A stretch of 9,482 bases of DNA from Spirochaetae bacterium HGW-Spirochaetae-9. Its GTDB lineage: Bacteria; Spirochaetota; Spirochaetia; Treponematales; Rectinemataceae. Position numbers and translations under genes: made by a program. Under the pieces are notes generated by a model. It searched no databases, was not told where the DNA came from, and worked only from the letters and a program-made list of their open reading frames with translations. This document shows, in pieces, positions 1-8,572 of this stretch. Where the stretch lies: NCBI GenBank assembly GCA_002839205.1, contig PGXP01000044.1:1-9482 (forward strand), given 5' to 3'. Position 1 is the stretch's first letter; each line of letters starts with the position of its first letter.

Positions 1-1774
1 GCAGGGGTTTCGCGGGTGCAGGCGCAGGCGCAGGTGCAGGCGCAGGCTTGGGCGCTGGCTCGGGAGAGGCTTTCCCCTGGGCGGTTTCATCTCGCTCAGC
101 CCTGTCCTTCTGTGAGCCTGAATAACGTTCGCGCAGTTCGGCAATAAATTTTTCGTCCAGTTTGGCAAAGAGTACCTCTGGCGTCCCGACCTTGGACAAA
201 CCTTCTGTTCTCCCGAGCACGGACCAATCCAGCCCTCCCCTTTCCAGGCTCTGGCCGAGCATGGCGGCCAGCTTTTCGGCGGCGCGAGGCATATAGGGCT
301 GCGCAAGAATCGCTATGTCGCGCAGGATGTAGCAGAGATCCGACACGAGGGAGGCTGCGGCATCGGGATTGGAAATCCTCGTCTTCCACGGCTCGCCATC
401 CTGGAAACGCTTGTTGGCGATATCGGAGAGCTCGAAAATTGCCCGGAATGCGTCGCGCAGGTCGGCTCTCTCGAGCGATGCGGTAACCTTGGCTTCAATT
501 TCCCTCGCCCGGTCCCAGAATGCCGCGTCGGGTTTGCCTTCGGGTATTGTGCCGCCATAGTACCGCGATACGAAGGTGAGTGTGCGGTTGGCGAGGTTGC
601 CGAGATTGCCAATGAGTTCGCCATTCACTTTTTCGAGGAAATCGGCCCAGGTAAATACATAGTCAGATGTTTCAGGGCGGTTCCAGAAAATATAGAATCG
701 CCAGACATCGGCCGGTATGCCGGTTTCCATGACGTCGGTTCCGAAGACGCCGATGCCCTTGGATTTGGAAAACTTGCCTGATTCATAGTTCAAGTATTCG
801 CTCGAGGACATGTGGTACAGCATTGTCCAGTTCTTTCCCGAGCCAAGGAGGCTCGATGGGAAGATGACGGTATGGAAGGGAATATTGTCTTTGCCGATGA
901 ACTGGAAAAGTTCGACGTTTTCCGGGTTCTGCCACCAGGATTTCCAGTCGAAGCCTTTTTCGGCGGCGAGGCCGGCCGTCATGGATATGTAGCCGATGGG
1001 AGCGTCGAACCAGACATAGAAAACCTTGTCTTCGTAGCCTTTCAAGGGCACGGGAATGCCCCATTTGAGGTCGCGCGTGATGGCGCGGGGTTTTAGGCCA
1101 TCCCTCAGCCAGGCTTGCGTCATCTGTACGGCATTGTTGGCCCAAAACCCCTTTTCACTCGCCTCCTTGATCCAAGGTTCGAGCTTGGGTTTTATGGCAG
1201 GGAGATCGATATAGAGGTGAGTCGTCGATTTGAGATGGGGGGTAGCTCCGCAGCTGGAGCAGGTGGGATTGACAAGCTCCGTTGGTTCGAGAAGCTTGCC
1301 GCAATGCTCGCACTGGTCGCCCCTGGCTCCGTCGTAGCCGCAGGAGGGACATGTGCCTTTGACGTAGCGGTCGGCCAGGAAACGGCCGCAGGAATCGCAA
1401 TAGAGCTGCTCTATGGTCTGGGTTTGAATGTAGCCATTCTTCTCGAGGTCGAGGAAGATGGACTGGGTGATCTGGGTCTGCTCGGGCGCCGATGTGCGGC
1501 CGAACTTGTCGAAGGCGATGCCGAACCAGGAATAGATGTCCCGGTGCAGGGCATGGAATCTGTCGCAAAGTTCACGGGGCGTAATTCCCTCTTCCTGGGC
1601 TTTCGTCTCCGTGGCCGTGCCGTATTCGTCCGTGCCGCATATATAGAGGGTATCGTAGCCCCTCAGGCGGCAGAACCGGGCGAAGACATCGGCCGAAAGC
1701 ACCTGAATCAGGTTCCCCAGATGTGGGACGTTGTTCACGTAAGGAAGGGCTGAAGTTATGAGTCTGCGTTTCAT
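1..1774 (-). CDS. metG: Methionyl-tRNA synthetase, C-terminus missing at window edge
   Basis: Cytoplasmic class I enzyme that charges tRNA-Met (and initiator tRNA) with methionine using ATP. The visible 591 residues hold the Rossmann catalytic core with the HIGH-type motif HLGN at 18-21. A zinc-knuckle insert has four CxxC pairs (Cys 126/129, 142/145, 155/158, 172/175). The KMSKS loop reads KFSKS at 334-338 and is followed by KGIGVFG, a form I associate with archaeal, eukaryotic and spirochaetal MetRS. The helical anticodon-binding domain follows to about residue 560, then a Pro/Ala linker at about 571-590. A C-terminal tRNA-binding (EMAP/Trbp111-like) domain probably lies beyond the window; that is inference from the linker. 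The ATG at 1774 gives the canonical N-terminus (MKRRLITSALPYVNN). No Shine-Dalgarno precedes it, and a promoter -10 sits 8 nt upstream. Divergent from the DUF503 gene. Confidence 0.97.
   Translation of the reverse strand, partial: MKRRLITSALPYVNNVPHLGNLIQVLSADVFARFCRLRGYDTLYICGTDEYGTATETKAQEEGITPRELCDRFHALHRDIYSWFGIAFDKFGRTSAPEQTQITQSIFLDLEKNGYIQTQTIEQLYCDSCGRFLADRYVKGTCPSCGYDGARGDQCEHCGKLLEPTELVNPTCSSCGATPHLKSTTHLYIDLPAIKPKLEPWIKEASEKGFWANNAVQMTQAWLRDGLKPRAITRDLKWGIPVPLKGYEDKVFYVWFDAPIGYISMTAGLAAEKGFDWKSWWQNPENVELFQFIGKDNIPFHTVIFPSSLLGSGKNWTMLYHMSSSEYLNYESGKFSKSKGIGVFGTDVMETGIPADVWRFYIFWNRPETSDYVFTWADFLEKVNGELIGNLGNLANRTLTFVSRYYGGTIPEGKPDAAFWDRAREIEAKVTASLERADLRDAFRAIFELSDIANKRFQDGEPWKTRISNPDAAASLVSDLCYILRDIAILAQPYMPRAAEKLAAMLGQSLERGGLDWSVLGRTEGLSKVGTPEVLFAKLDEKFIAELRERYSGSQKDRAERDETAQGKASPEPAPKPAPAPAPAPAPAKPL
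15..44. repeat. Hexanucleotide tandem repeat (GGYGCA)x5 inside metG
   Basis: Five adjacent 6-bp units (GGTGCA, GGCGCA, GGCGCA, GGTGCA, GGCGCA) encode the (Pro-Ala) run at MetRS residues 577-588 on the minus strand. The unit length is a multiple of three, so gain or loss of copies would change linker length without a frameshift. The T/C variation is synonymous. The repeat may begin to degrade at both ends (positions 8-14 and 45-60). Confidence 0.8.
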
Positions 1775-1782
1775 ATCTGTGC

Positions 1783-1811
1783 ACAATATCCGTGTCATAA
1801 GGGGGTGTCAA
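1783..1811 (-). promoter_or_regulatory. Putative sigma70-type promoter of metG
   Basis: On the minus strand a perfect -35 TTGACA (1811-1806) is followed by a 17-nt spacer and TATTGT (1788-1783, 4 of 6 matches to TATAAT). Only 8 nt (GCACAGAT) separate the -10 from the metG ATG. Transcription would therefore start within a base or two of the start codon, consistent with the lack of a Shine-Dalgarno. The -35 overlaps the candidate -35 of the divergent gene. Confidence 0.6.
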
Positions 1812-1833
1812 GAATGGACCCTCGTGATAGTAT
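1805..1833 (+). promoter_or_regulatory. Putative promoter of the DUF503-lipoprotein unit
   Basis: GTGTCA (1805-1810, 4 of 6 matches to TTGACA), a 17-nt spacer, then TAGTAT (1828-1833, 4 of 6 to TATAAT). Nine nt separate the -10 from the ATG at 1843, again predicting a leaderless or near-leaderless message. It is weaker than the metG promoter and its -35 lies back-to-back on the same bases. GTGTCA also occurs at 1792-1797 and 1838-1843. Confidence 0.4.
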
Positions 1834-1842
1834 TACAGTGTC

Positions 1843-2133
1843 ATGGTTGTATCGATGCTCCTGCTCATCGTTGAGTTGCCCGAAACGACGAGCATCAAGG
1901 ACAAACGGAAGGTCGTCTCCGGCATCAAGAGCAGGCTGCAGCGGAAATTCCGCCTCTCCTGCGCCGAAGTCGATCTCCAGGATTCCCTCGGTTTCGCCGA
2001 AATTGGGGCGGCTATCGTCTCCAATTCGGTGACTTTCGGGGAGAAGGTGCTCGCCGAAGCGGTACGGTTCGTCGAGCGTTATTTTCCGGTGAACATCCAT
2101 GAATCGCAGATACATTCAGAAGTTTACGATTGA
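1843..2133 (+). CDS. DUF503 (YlxP-like) family protein
   Basis: A 96-residue small cytosolic protein that I recognise as DUF503/YlxP. It has the family pattern of an opening hydrophobic strand, P-x-x-x-SIKDKR at 13-22, a basic helix with KSRLQRKF, then AEVD and the DSLGFAEIGAAIVSN block. Length is normal for the family. The biochemical role is not established; in many Firmicutes the gene sits in the nusA-infB-rbfA cluster, but here it stands beside metG and a lipoprotein gene. The ATG at 1843 places the SIKDKR block at the usual distance from the N-terminus, and an in-frame TAG at 1828 rules out a longer protein. No Shine-Dalgarno is visible; a candidate -10 ends 9 nt upstream. The stop lies 18 nt before the downstream lipoprotein ATG, so the two are probably co-transcribed. 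Confidence 0.88.
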   Translation: MVVSMLLLIVELPETTSIKDKRKVVSGIKSRLQRKFRLSCAEVDLQDSLGFAEIGAAIVSNSVTFGEKVLAEAVRFVERYFPVNIHESQIHSEVYD

Positions 2134-2151
2134 AGCATTAAAGAGGAAACG

Positions 2152-2784
2152 ATGATTTCGAAATGTCGCAGCACCACCTTGATCTGTCTCGCTGCCCTGA
2201 CCTTCCTGACATCCTGTATGGGAATCGACACGAAAGTGAAGATTTCCCAGAATGGGTCAGGGAAGGTTGAGGCTGAATACAGGCTCTCCGAGGAACTCGT
2301 GGCTTTTGGCGAACTCGAAGCCAACAAGGCAATGCTCCCGGTTCCCCTCACGAGGGAAGACGTCGAGAACAGCCTGCGATCTTCGAAAGGCCTCAGGCTC
2401 GATTCATGGTCGAGCAGGAAGGACGGAACGGATCTTCTGATCAAGACGGTGATCTCATTCGACACCCTCGATGCCCTCATGTACTACCTCGATCCCCGGG
2501 GCGAGCTCGCGAAGCACACAAGCGATTCGGGTACGGAGCGCATAAGCTTCACTGTGGGCGAAAAACTCCCGCGCCTCGATCCGGAGATGAAGGCGATAGC
2601 CGAGGAGGCTTTCGCTCCCTACAGTTTCAGTTTCATAGTCGAACTTCCCGTCGCCGCCAAGGAAGCAAAATCCGGCAATCCGGCCGTCAGGCTTCGTCAG
2701 GAGGGTACAAAAGTCTATTTCGAAGGCAGGATGAAGGATATCGTCACGAGCGAAGTGCCCCCCTCAATGGGGCTTGCCTGGTAA
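2152..2784 (+). CDS. Putative secreted lipoprotein of unknown function
   Basis: A 210-residue protein with a type II signal peptide: Lys4/Arg6 n-region, hydrophobic segment at about 8-19, and lipobox LTSC with Cys22 as the predicted lipidated residue. The mature part opens with an alternating strand pattern (VKISQNGSGKVEAEYRLSEE, 28-47), then a mixed charged region and a beta-rich C-terminus (EGTKVYFEGR). This opening with a central Gly-Ser-Gly turn loosely recalls the LppM/DUF3153 type of lipoprotein, but I cannot assign a family. The start is fixed by a good Shine-Dalgarno (AGAGGA, 2142-2147) 4 nt before the ATG. It follows the DUF503 gene by 18 nt, probably in one operon. Its last 21 bp overlap the 3' end of dinB on the other strand. 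It would be anchored in the inner or outer membrane; which one cannot be told. Confidence 0.85.
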   Translation: MISKCRSTTLICLAALTFLTSCMGIDTKVKISQNGSGKVEAEYRLSEELVAFGELEANKAMLPVPLTREDVENSLRSSKGLRLDSWSSRKDGTDLLIKTVISFDTLDALMYYLDPRGELAKHTSDSGTERISFTVGEKLPRLDPEMKAIAEEAFAPYSFSFIVELPVAAKEAKSGNPAVRLRQEGTKVYFEGRMKDIVTSEVPPSMGLAW

Positions 2785-3933
2785 GAACCTGGCGCGTACA
2801 AGGCGCCCGCCGCCGCGCGCGTCGATTTCTTGCACTGTCCTGCGCACTTCCTCGGATTTTCCGCTCTCCTTTTCGAACAGTTGGCCTTGAACGCAGGCGC
2901 CCTTGCGGAGATTGTGCAGTCCGAGCCCGACGAGCCTGAGAGGATTCAGGCCGTCCCAATTGCTGTCCAGTAGGTGCAGCGCGTCTTCGTAGATTTCATC
3001 CGCCGATCCATAGGGTTCTTCCCTCGTGCACTGCCGCGACAAGGTTGAAAAATCGCCGAAGCGTAGCTTGAGGCCCAGAGTGACCGACCGGCTGCCTTCA
3101 TCGCAGATGCGCGCCGCGAGCTCGTCCGCCAGAAGACGCAGCAGATCGCGCACGGCCGCCCCATCCGTCGTATCGCGCTCGAAGGTGCGCTCGCCGCTCA
3201 TCGATTGCGTCTTGGCCTCTCCGGAGAAAAATCCTGTATCCTCACCGCTGGCGGCGGCTGAAAGAAAGGCCGCGCCAGCCTTCCCGAATTTGGCCTCGAG
3301 GATTCGCGGAGCAGCGGTCTGCAATTCCGTTATCGTGGAAATGCCCGCATCCCTCAAAGCGAGCCGCGTCTTCTCCCCTGCCCCCCAAAGCTTTTCCAGG
3401 GGGAGGGATCGCATGAAGGCTTTTTCCTCGCCATCAGGCACGCGCAGATAGCCATCGGGCTTCCTGATTCCCGAGGCGATTTTTGCGATGTACCTGTTGC
3501 CGCTCGCTCCTATGGAAACGGTGAGGCCGGTCGCGTCGAACACGCTTTTTTTCACGAGCGCGGCAGCCGCGTCGGCTTCTCCCCAGAGGCGCTGGGTGCC
3601 TGTCATGTCGAGCATCGCCTCGTCGATCGACATCTGGGTCATGTCGGGCGTGAAGCCTTCCAGTATCCGCATTATAGTCCGCGATAGCTCGGCGTAGCGG
3701 GCCATCCGCACGGGCAGGAATATTCCCTTGGGACAGCGCTTGCAGGCTTCGGATATGGGCATGGCGGAATGCAGCCCGAAAGCCCGGGCTTCGTAGGAAC
3801 AGGTGGATACGACGCCGCGATGTCCTGGGGCCGCCCCCACAATCACCGGTTTTCCCTTGAGAAGGGGATTGTCGCACTGCTCGACGGATGCGAAGAAAGC
3901 GTCGAGATCGACATGGAAGAATATTCGCGGCAC
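2764..3933 (-). CDS. dinB: DNA polymerase IV (Y-family translesion polymerase)
   Basis: Error-prone DNA polymerase that extends past lesions and mismatched ends. At 389 residues it is slightly longer than the usual roughly 350. Palm/fingers: HVDLDAFFASVE at 7-18 gives the catalytic Asp9 and a Phe14 steric gate against ribonucleotides, and SIDEA at 102-106 gives the other metal ligands Asp104/Glu105. YEARAFG at 47-53 is the conserved nucleotide-binding stretch. A thumb HhH motif follows (LWGAGEKTRLALRDAGI, starting near 183). The little finger begins near SGERTFERDT. QGQLF at 349-353 fits the QxxLF beta-clamp pentapeptide. The start is a GTG at 3933; a TAA lies two codons upstream, so no longer form exists. 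No Shine-Dalgarno is seen. I found no convincing LexA box. It diverges from ppdK and converges on the lipoprotein gene. Confidence 0.96.
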   Translation of the reverse strand: MPRIFFHVDLDAFFASVEQCDNPLLKGKPVIVGAAPGHRGVVSTCSYEARAFGLHSAMPISEACKRCPKGIFLPVRMARYAELSRTIMRILEGFTPDMTQMSIDEAMLDMTGTQRLWGEADAAAALVKKSVFDATGLTVSIGASGNRYIAKIASGIRKPDGYLRVPDGEEKAFMRSLPLEKLWGAGEKTRLALRDAGISTITELQTAAPRILEAKFGKAGAAFLSAAASGEDTGFFSGEAKTQSMSGERTFERDTTDGAAVRDLLRLLADELAARICDEGSRSVTLGLKLRFGDFSTLSRQCTREEPYGSADEIYEDALHLLDSNWDGLNPLRLVGLGLHNLRKGACVQGQLFEKESGKSEEVRRTVQEIDARGGGRLVRARFLPGKPH

Positions 3934-3940
3934 GAATTAT

Positions 3941-3969
3941 CATGTATCGGATAGCTGGATATAAGTCAA
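3941..3969 (-). promoter_or_regulatory. Putative promoter of dinB
   Basis: Minus strand TTGACT (3969-3964, 5 of 6), a 17-nt spacer, then TACATG (3946-3941, only 3 of 6 to TATAAT), 7 nt before the GTG start. GATAAT (3942-3937) is a better -10 hexamer but its spacer would be 21 nt and it lies 3 nt from the start, so it is less likely. No recognisable SOS operator overlaps it. Confidence 0.35.
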
Positions 3970-4007
3970 TGACGGGAGCTAAAGCGCACAACGCGATCGC
4001 AGGTGAA

Positions 4008-4036
4008 TTGACATATTTCCTGCTTTCTATTAGTTT
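4008..4036 (+). promoter_or_regulatory. Putative promoter of ppdK
   Basis: A perfect -35 TTGACA (4008-4013), a 17-nt spacer, and TAGTTT (4031-4036, 3 of 6). This would give a start near 4043 and a leader of about 78 nt. The strong codon bias of ppdK suggests high expression, so the weak -10 may mean that the true element is shifted by a base or two. Confidence 0.45.
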
Positions 4037-4120
4037 ACAGCAGTGTGATTTGGCTACGCCAGCCACACCGAAAGCGGAGCATCGCCCCGCGATTCATATT
4101 CCCCTCGGAGGAAACGCCTC
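4037..4120 (+). promoter_or_regulatory. ppdK 5' leader with small hairpin and strong Shine-Dalgarno
   Basis: About 80 nt between the candidate promoter and the ATG. It holds a short inverted repeat TGGCT (4051-4055) and AGCCA (4061-4065) with a 5-nt loop, too small to claim as a riboswitch, and the ribosome binding site GGAGGA (4107-4112) 8 nt before the ATG. Nothing else is recognisable. Confidence 0.4.
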
Positions 4121-7198
<3,078 letters not shown>

Positions 7199-7207
7199 GC
7201 TTTGCAA

Positions 7208-7227
7208 CCAGCCCATCAGAAGGCTGG
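7208..7227 (+). other. Short hairpin just after ppdK
   Basis: CCAGCC (7208-7213) pairs with GGCTGG (7222-7227) around an 8-nt loop, 10 nt after the ppdK stop. It has no T tract. It may protect the 3' end or assist the stronger terminator that follows. Confidence 0.4.
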
Positions 7228-7237
7228 CTGCTGAAAG

Positions 7238-7269
7238 AAAAGGGGCTGCCATCACGGCAGCCCCTTTTT
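7238..7269. terminator. Bidirectional intrinsic terminator between ppdK and dtd
   Basis: A perfect 13-bp stem, AAAAGGGGCTGCC (7238-7250) with its complement at 7256-7268, loop ATCAC, GC-rich at the loop end, followed on the plus strand by T residues to 7269. On the minus strand the stem ends in TTTT and continues CTTTC, so it can also stop rpe-dtd transcription. It sits 40 nt after the ppdK stop and 11 nt after the dtd stop. Confidence 0.92.
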
Positions 7270-7279
7270 GCGCTCCGGA

Positions 7280-7741
7280 TCAAAAAGCTTTGCGTGAATC
7301 GAGAAGGATGGTGATCGGCCCTTCGTTGATATAGGCGACCCGCATTATTTCACGGAACCGCCCCGTCGCAACCCGAATACCCGTGGCAGCGAGGGCGGAA
7401 CAGAATGCCTCGTAGAGCTCGACAGCAGTTTCATTGCCGGCAGCTTCGGAATACGAGGGCCTTCTTCCCTTTCTCGCGTCGGCATAGAGGGTGAATTGCG
7501 AGACGACAAGGGCGGCATATCCCTTGTCGAGGAGAGAAAGATTCATCTTCCCGTTCTCGTCGGTGAAGATCCTCAGATTCGCCACCTTGTCGGCGAGGTA
7601 GTCGGCGTCACTTTTCGTATCGGTCAAACCGACGCCGACATAGACGAGGAGACCCTGCTCAATGCTGCCTGTTTCTTCGGCGACTCCGCTCTTTTCAATG
7701 GTCACGCTCGCTGAAGAAACGCGCTGAACGACAGCCCTCAA
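7280..7741 (-). CDS. dtd: D-aminoacyl-tRNA deacylase
   Basis: Hydrolyses D-amino acids (and glycine mischarged on tRNA-Ala) from tRNA, a chirality proofreading step in the cytosol. The 153 residues match the family's usual length. The N-terminus MRAVVQRVSSASVTI is canonical. SQFTLYAD at 81-88 is the active-site strand, RKGRRPSY at 90-97 follows, and NEGPITI with the Gly-cisPro pair at 141-142 is the chirality filter. The usual G-x-F-G before it reads GRFREIM here, a small deviation. The start is TTG (7741-7739), supported by an AGAGGG Shine-Dalgarno 6 nt upstream and by the canonical N-terminus; no ATG fits. The TTG overlaps the rpe stop in a TTGA junction, so translation is probably coupled. 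It is the second gene of the rpe-dtd operon and ends at the shared terminator. Confidence 0.96.
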   Translation of the reverse strand: MRAVVQRVSSASVTIEKSGVAEETGSIEQGLLVYVGVGLTDTKSDADYLADKVANLRIFTDENGKMNLSLLDKGYAALVVSQFTLYADARKGRRPSYSEAAGNETAVELYEAFCSALAATGIRVATGRFREIMRVAYINEGPITILLDSRKAF

Positions 7742-8412
7742 CAGATCCCTCTTTGGGCAAAGGCTTCCCGCATCTCCCCTACCATGGAACTCTTGTCTGC
7801 AGCCGTAAAAAAGGCCGATCCCATGACGATGACATCGGGTCCGGCTTCGGCGACTTCTATGATGGTGTCGGGGCCAATGCCGCCATCGGAAGAGATGAGG
7901 AAATCAAGCTTGAGCGATAAACGCAGGGCCTTGAGCCGCTTTATCTTATCGAGACAGAAAGGCAGGATTTTTTGGCCTCCATAGCCTGGGTTCACGGTCA
8001 TGACGAGAACGAGATCGACAAAGGGAAGGAGCTCGGCTATCACGGAAAGTGGCGTGGATGGAACAATCGATATGCCTGGTCTTTTTCCGCATTCCCGTAT
8101 CGACTGAATGGCGCGATGTCCATGAATGCAAGCCTCGGCGTGGATGGTTATCCAATCGGCCCCCGCATCGGCGAAGGACCTCACATGGCGTTCCGGGTCG
8201 GCGATCATCAGATGAACATCCAAGGGCAGTTTTGTATGAGCCCTTGTATCGTTTACCATCTTTGCGCCGAAGGTGATGGGAGGCACAAAATTTCCATCCA
8301 TTACATCGAGGTGAACCCAGTCGGAGCCTGATTCCTCGATGGATCGCAGCGCCGATGAAATTTCACAAAAATCCGCAGAGAGAAGCGAAGGTGCGATGAT
8401 GGGACGATTCAT
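7738..8412 (-). CDS. rpe: Ribulose-phosphate 3-epimerase
   Basis: Interconverts ribulose 5-phosphate and xylulose 5-phosphate in the pentose phosphate pathway. A 224-residue TIM barrel of standard length. Visible motifs: APSLLSADF at 7-15; HLDVMDGNFVPPITFG at 34-49 with metal ligand His34 and catalytic Asp36; DVHLM at 65-69 with metal ligand His67; NPGYGGQ at 141-147, the mobile phosphate-site loop; SDGGI at 175-179 with the second catalytic/metal Asp176; and GSAFF at 198-202. The reading frame is open further upstream to 8688, but homology begins at the ATG at 8412 (MNRPIIAPSLLSADF), and the extension would read through the promoter region and into the divergent gene. No Shine-Dalgarno precedes this ATG; a candidate -10 ends 6 nt upstream. 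First gene of an operon with dtd. Confidence 0.96.
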   Translation of the reverse strand: MNRPIIAPSLLSADFCEISSALRSIEESGSDWVHLDVMDGNFVPPITFGAKMVNDTRAHTKLPLDVHLMIADPERHVRSFADAGADWITIHAEACIHGHRAIQSIRECGKRPGISIVPSTPLSVIAELLPFVDLVLVMTVNPGYGGQKILPFCLDKIKRLKALRLSLKLDFLISSDGGIGPDTIIEVAEAGPDVIVMGSAFFTAADKSSMVGEMREAFAQRGIC

Positions 8413-8418
8413 GAATAA

Positions 8419-8447
8419 ATAGTAGCACCAAGCCCGACGCATTTCCA
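8419..8447 (-). promoter_or_regulatory. Putative promoter of rpe-dtd
   Basis: Minus strand TGGAAA (8447-8442, 4 of 6 to TTGACA), a 17-nt spacer, TACTAT (8424-8419, 4 of 6 to TATAAT), then only 6 nt (TTATTC) before the ATG. Predicted transcription start is at or next to the A of the start codon. Confidence 0.45.
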
Positions 8448-8448
8448 T

Positions 8449-8463
8449 AGAGAATCCTTCTCT
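8449..8463. promoter_or_regulatory. Perfect inverted repeat, candidate operator
   Basis: AGAGAA (8449-8454), TCC, TTCTCT (8458-8463): six perfectly paired bases with a 3-bp centre, immediately upstream of the rpe -35 in the divergent rpe/TPR gap. No T tract follows, so it is not a terminator. The regulator is unknown, and a repeat this short can arise by chance. Confidence 0.3.
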
Positions 8464-8510
8464 CACCCTGTCGTTATTGGCGGACTTGCATGGTGAAATT
8501 CCATCGACGA

Positions 8511-8540
8511 TTGACTCTTTCGGCGGCGATCGGTTAGTAT
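8511..8540 (+). promoter_or_regulatory. Putative promoter of the TPR-like gene
   Basis: TTGACT (8511-8516, 5 of 6), an 18-nt spacer, TAGTAT (8535-8540, 4 of 6). The -10 ends 32 nt before the ATG at 8573, leaving a short leader of about 26 nt with a weak GGAA (8565-8568) ribosome site. TATAGT (8546-8551) is a better -10 hexamer but lacks a -35 at proper spacing. Confidence 0.45.
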
Positions 8541-8572
8541 GAAAATATAGTGATGTTTGGAATTGGAAACGC

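Noticed and set aside
1115..1753. Plus-strand open frame of 212 codons across metG
   Set aside because: It is the antisense of the MetRS N-terminal half, including the zinc-knuckle and HLGN regions; no family resemblance.
3934..3980. Search for a LexA/SOS box upstream of dinB
   Set aside because: No inverted repeat resembling known LexA operators was visible; the spirochaete consensus is variable, so absence is not proof.
3993..4000. GCGATCGC palindrome upstream of ppdK (the cyanobacterial HIP1 sequence)
   Set aside because: I noticed only this copy, in a GC-rich spirochaete-like window, so chance is the simplest explanation.
4051..4065. Possible riboswitch in the ppdK leader
   Set aside because: Only a 5-bp hairpin in about 80 nt, with no conserved aptamer core and no terminator/antiterminator pair.
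3434..4066. 210-codon minus-strand frame overlapping dinB and its promoter
   Set aside because: It shifts the frame across conserved DinB motifs and gives an Arg-rich product; the start region is the dinB/ppdK intergenic gap.
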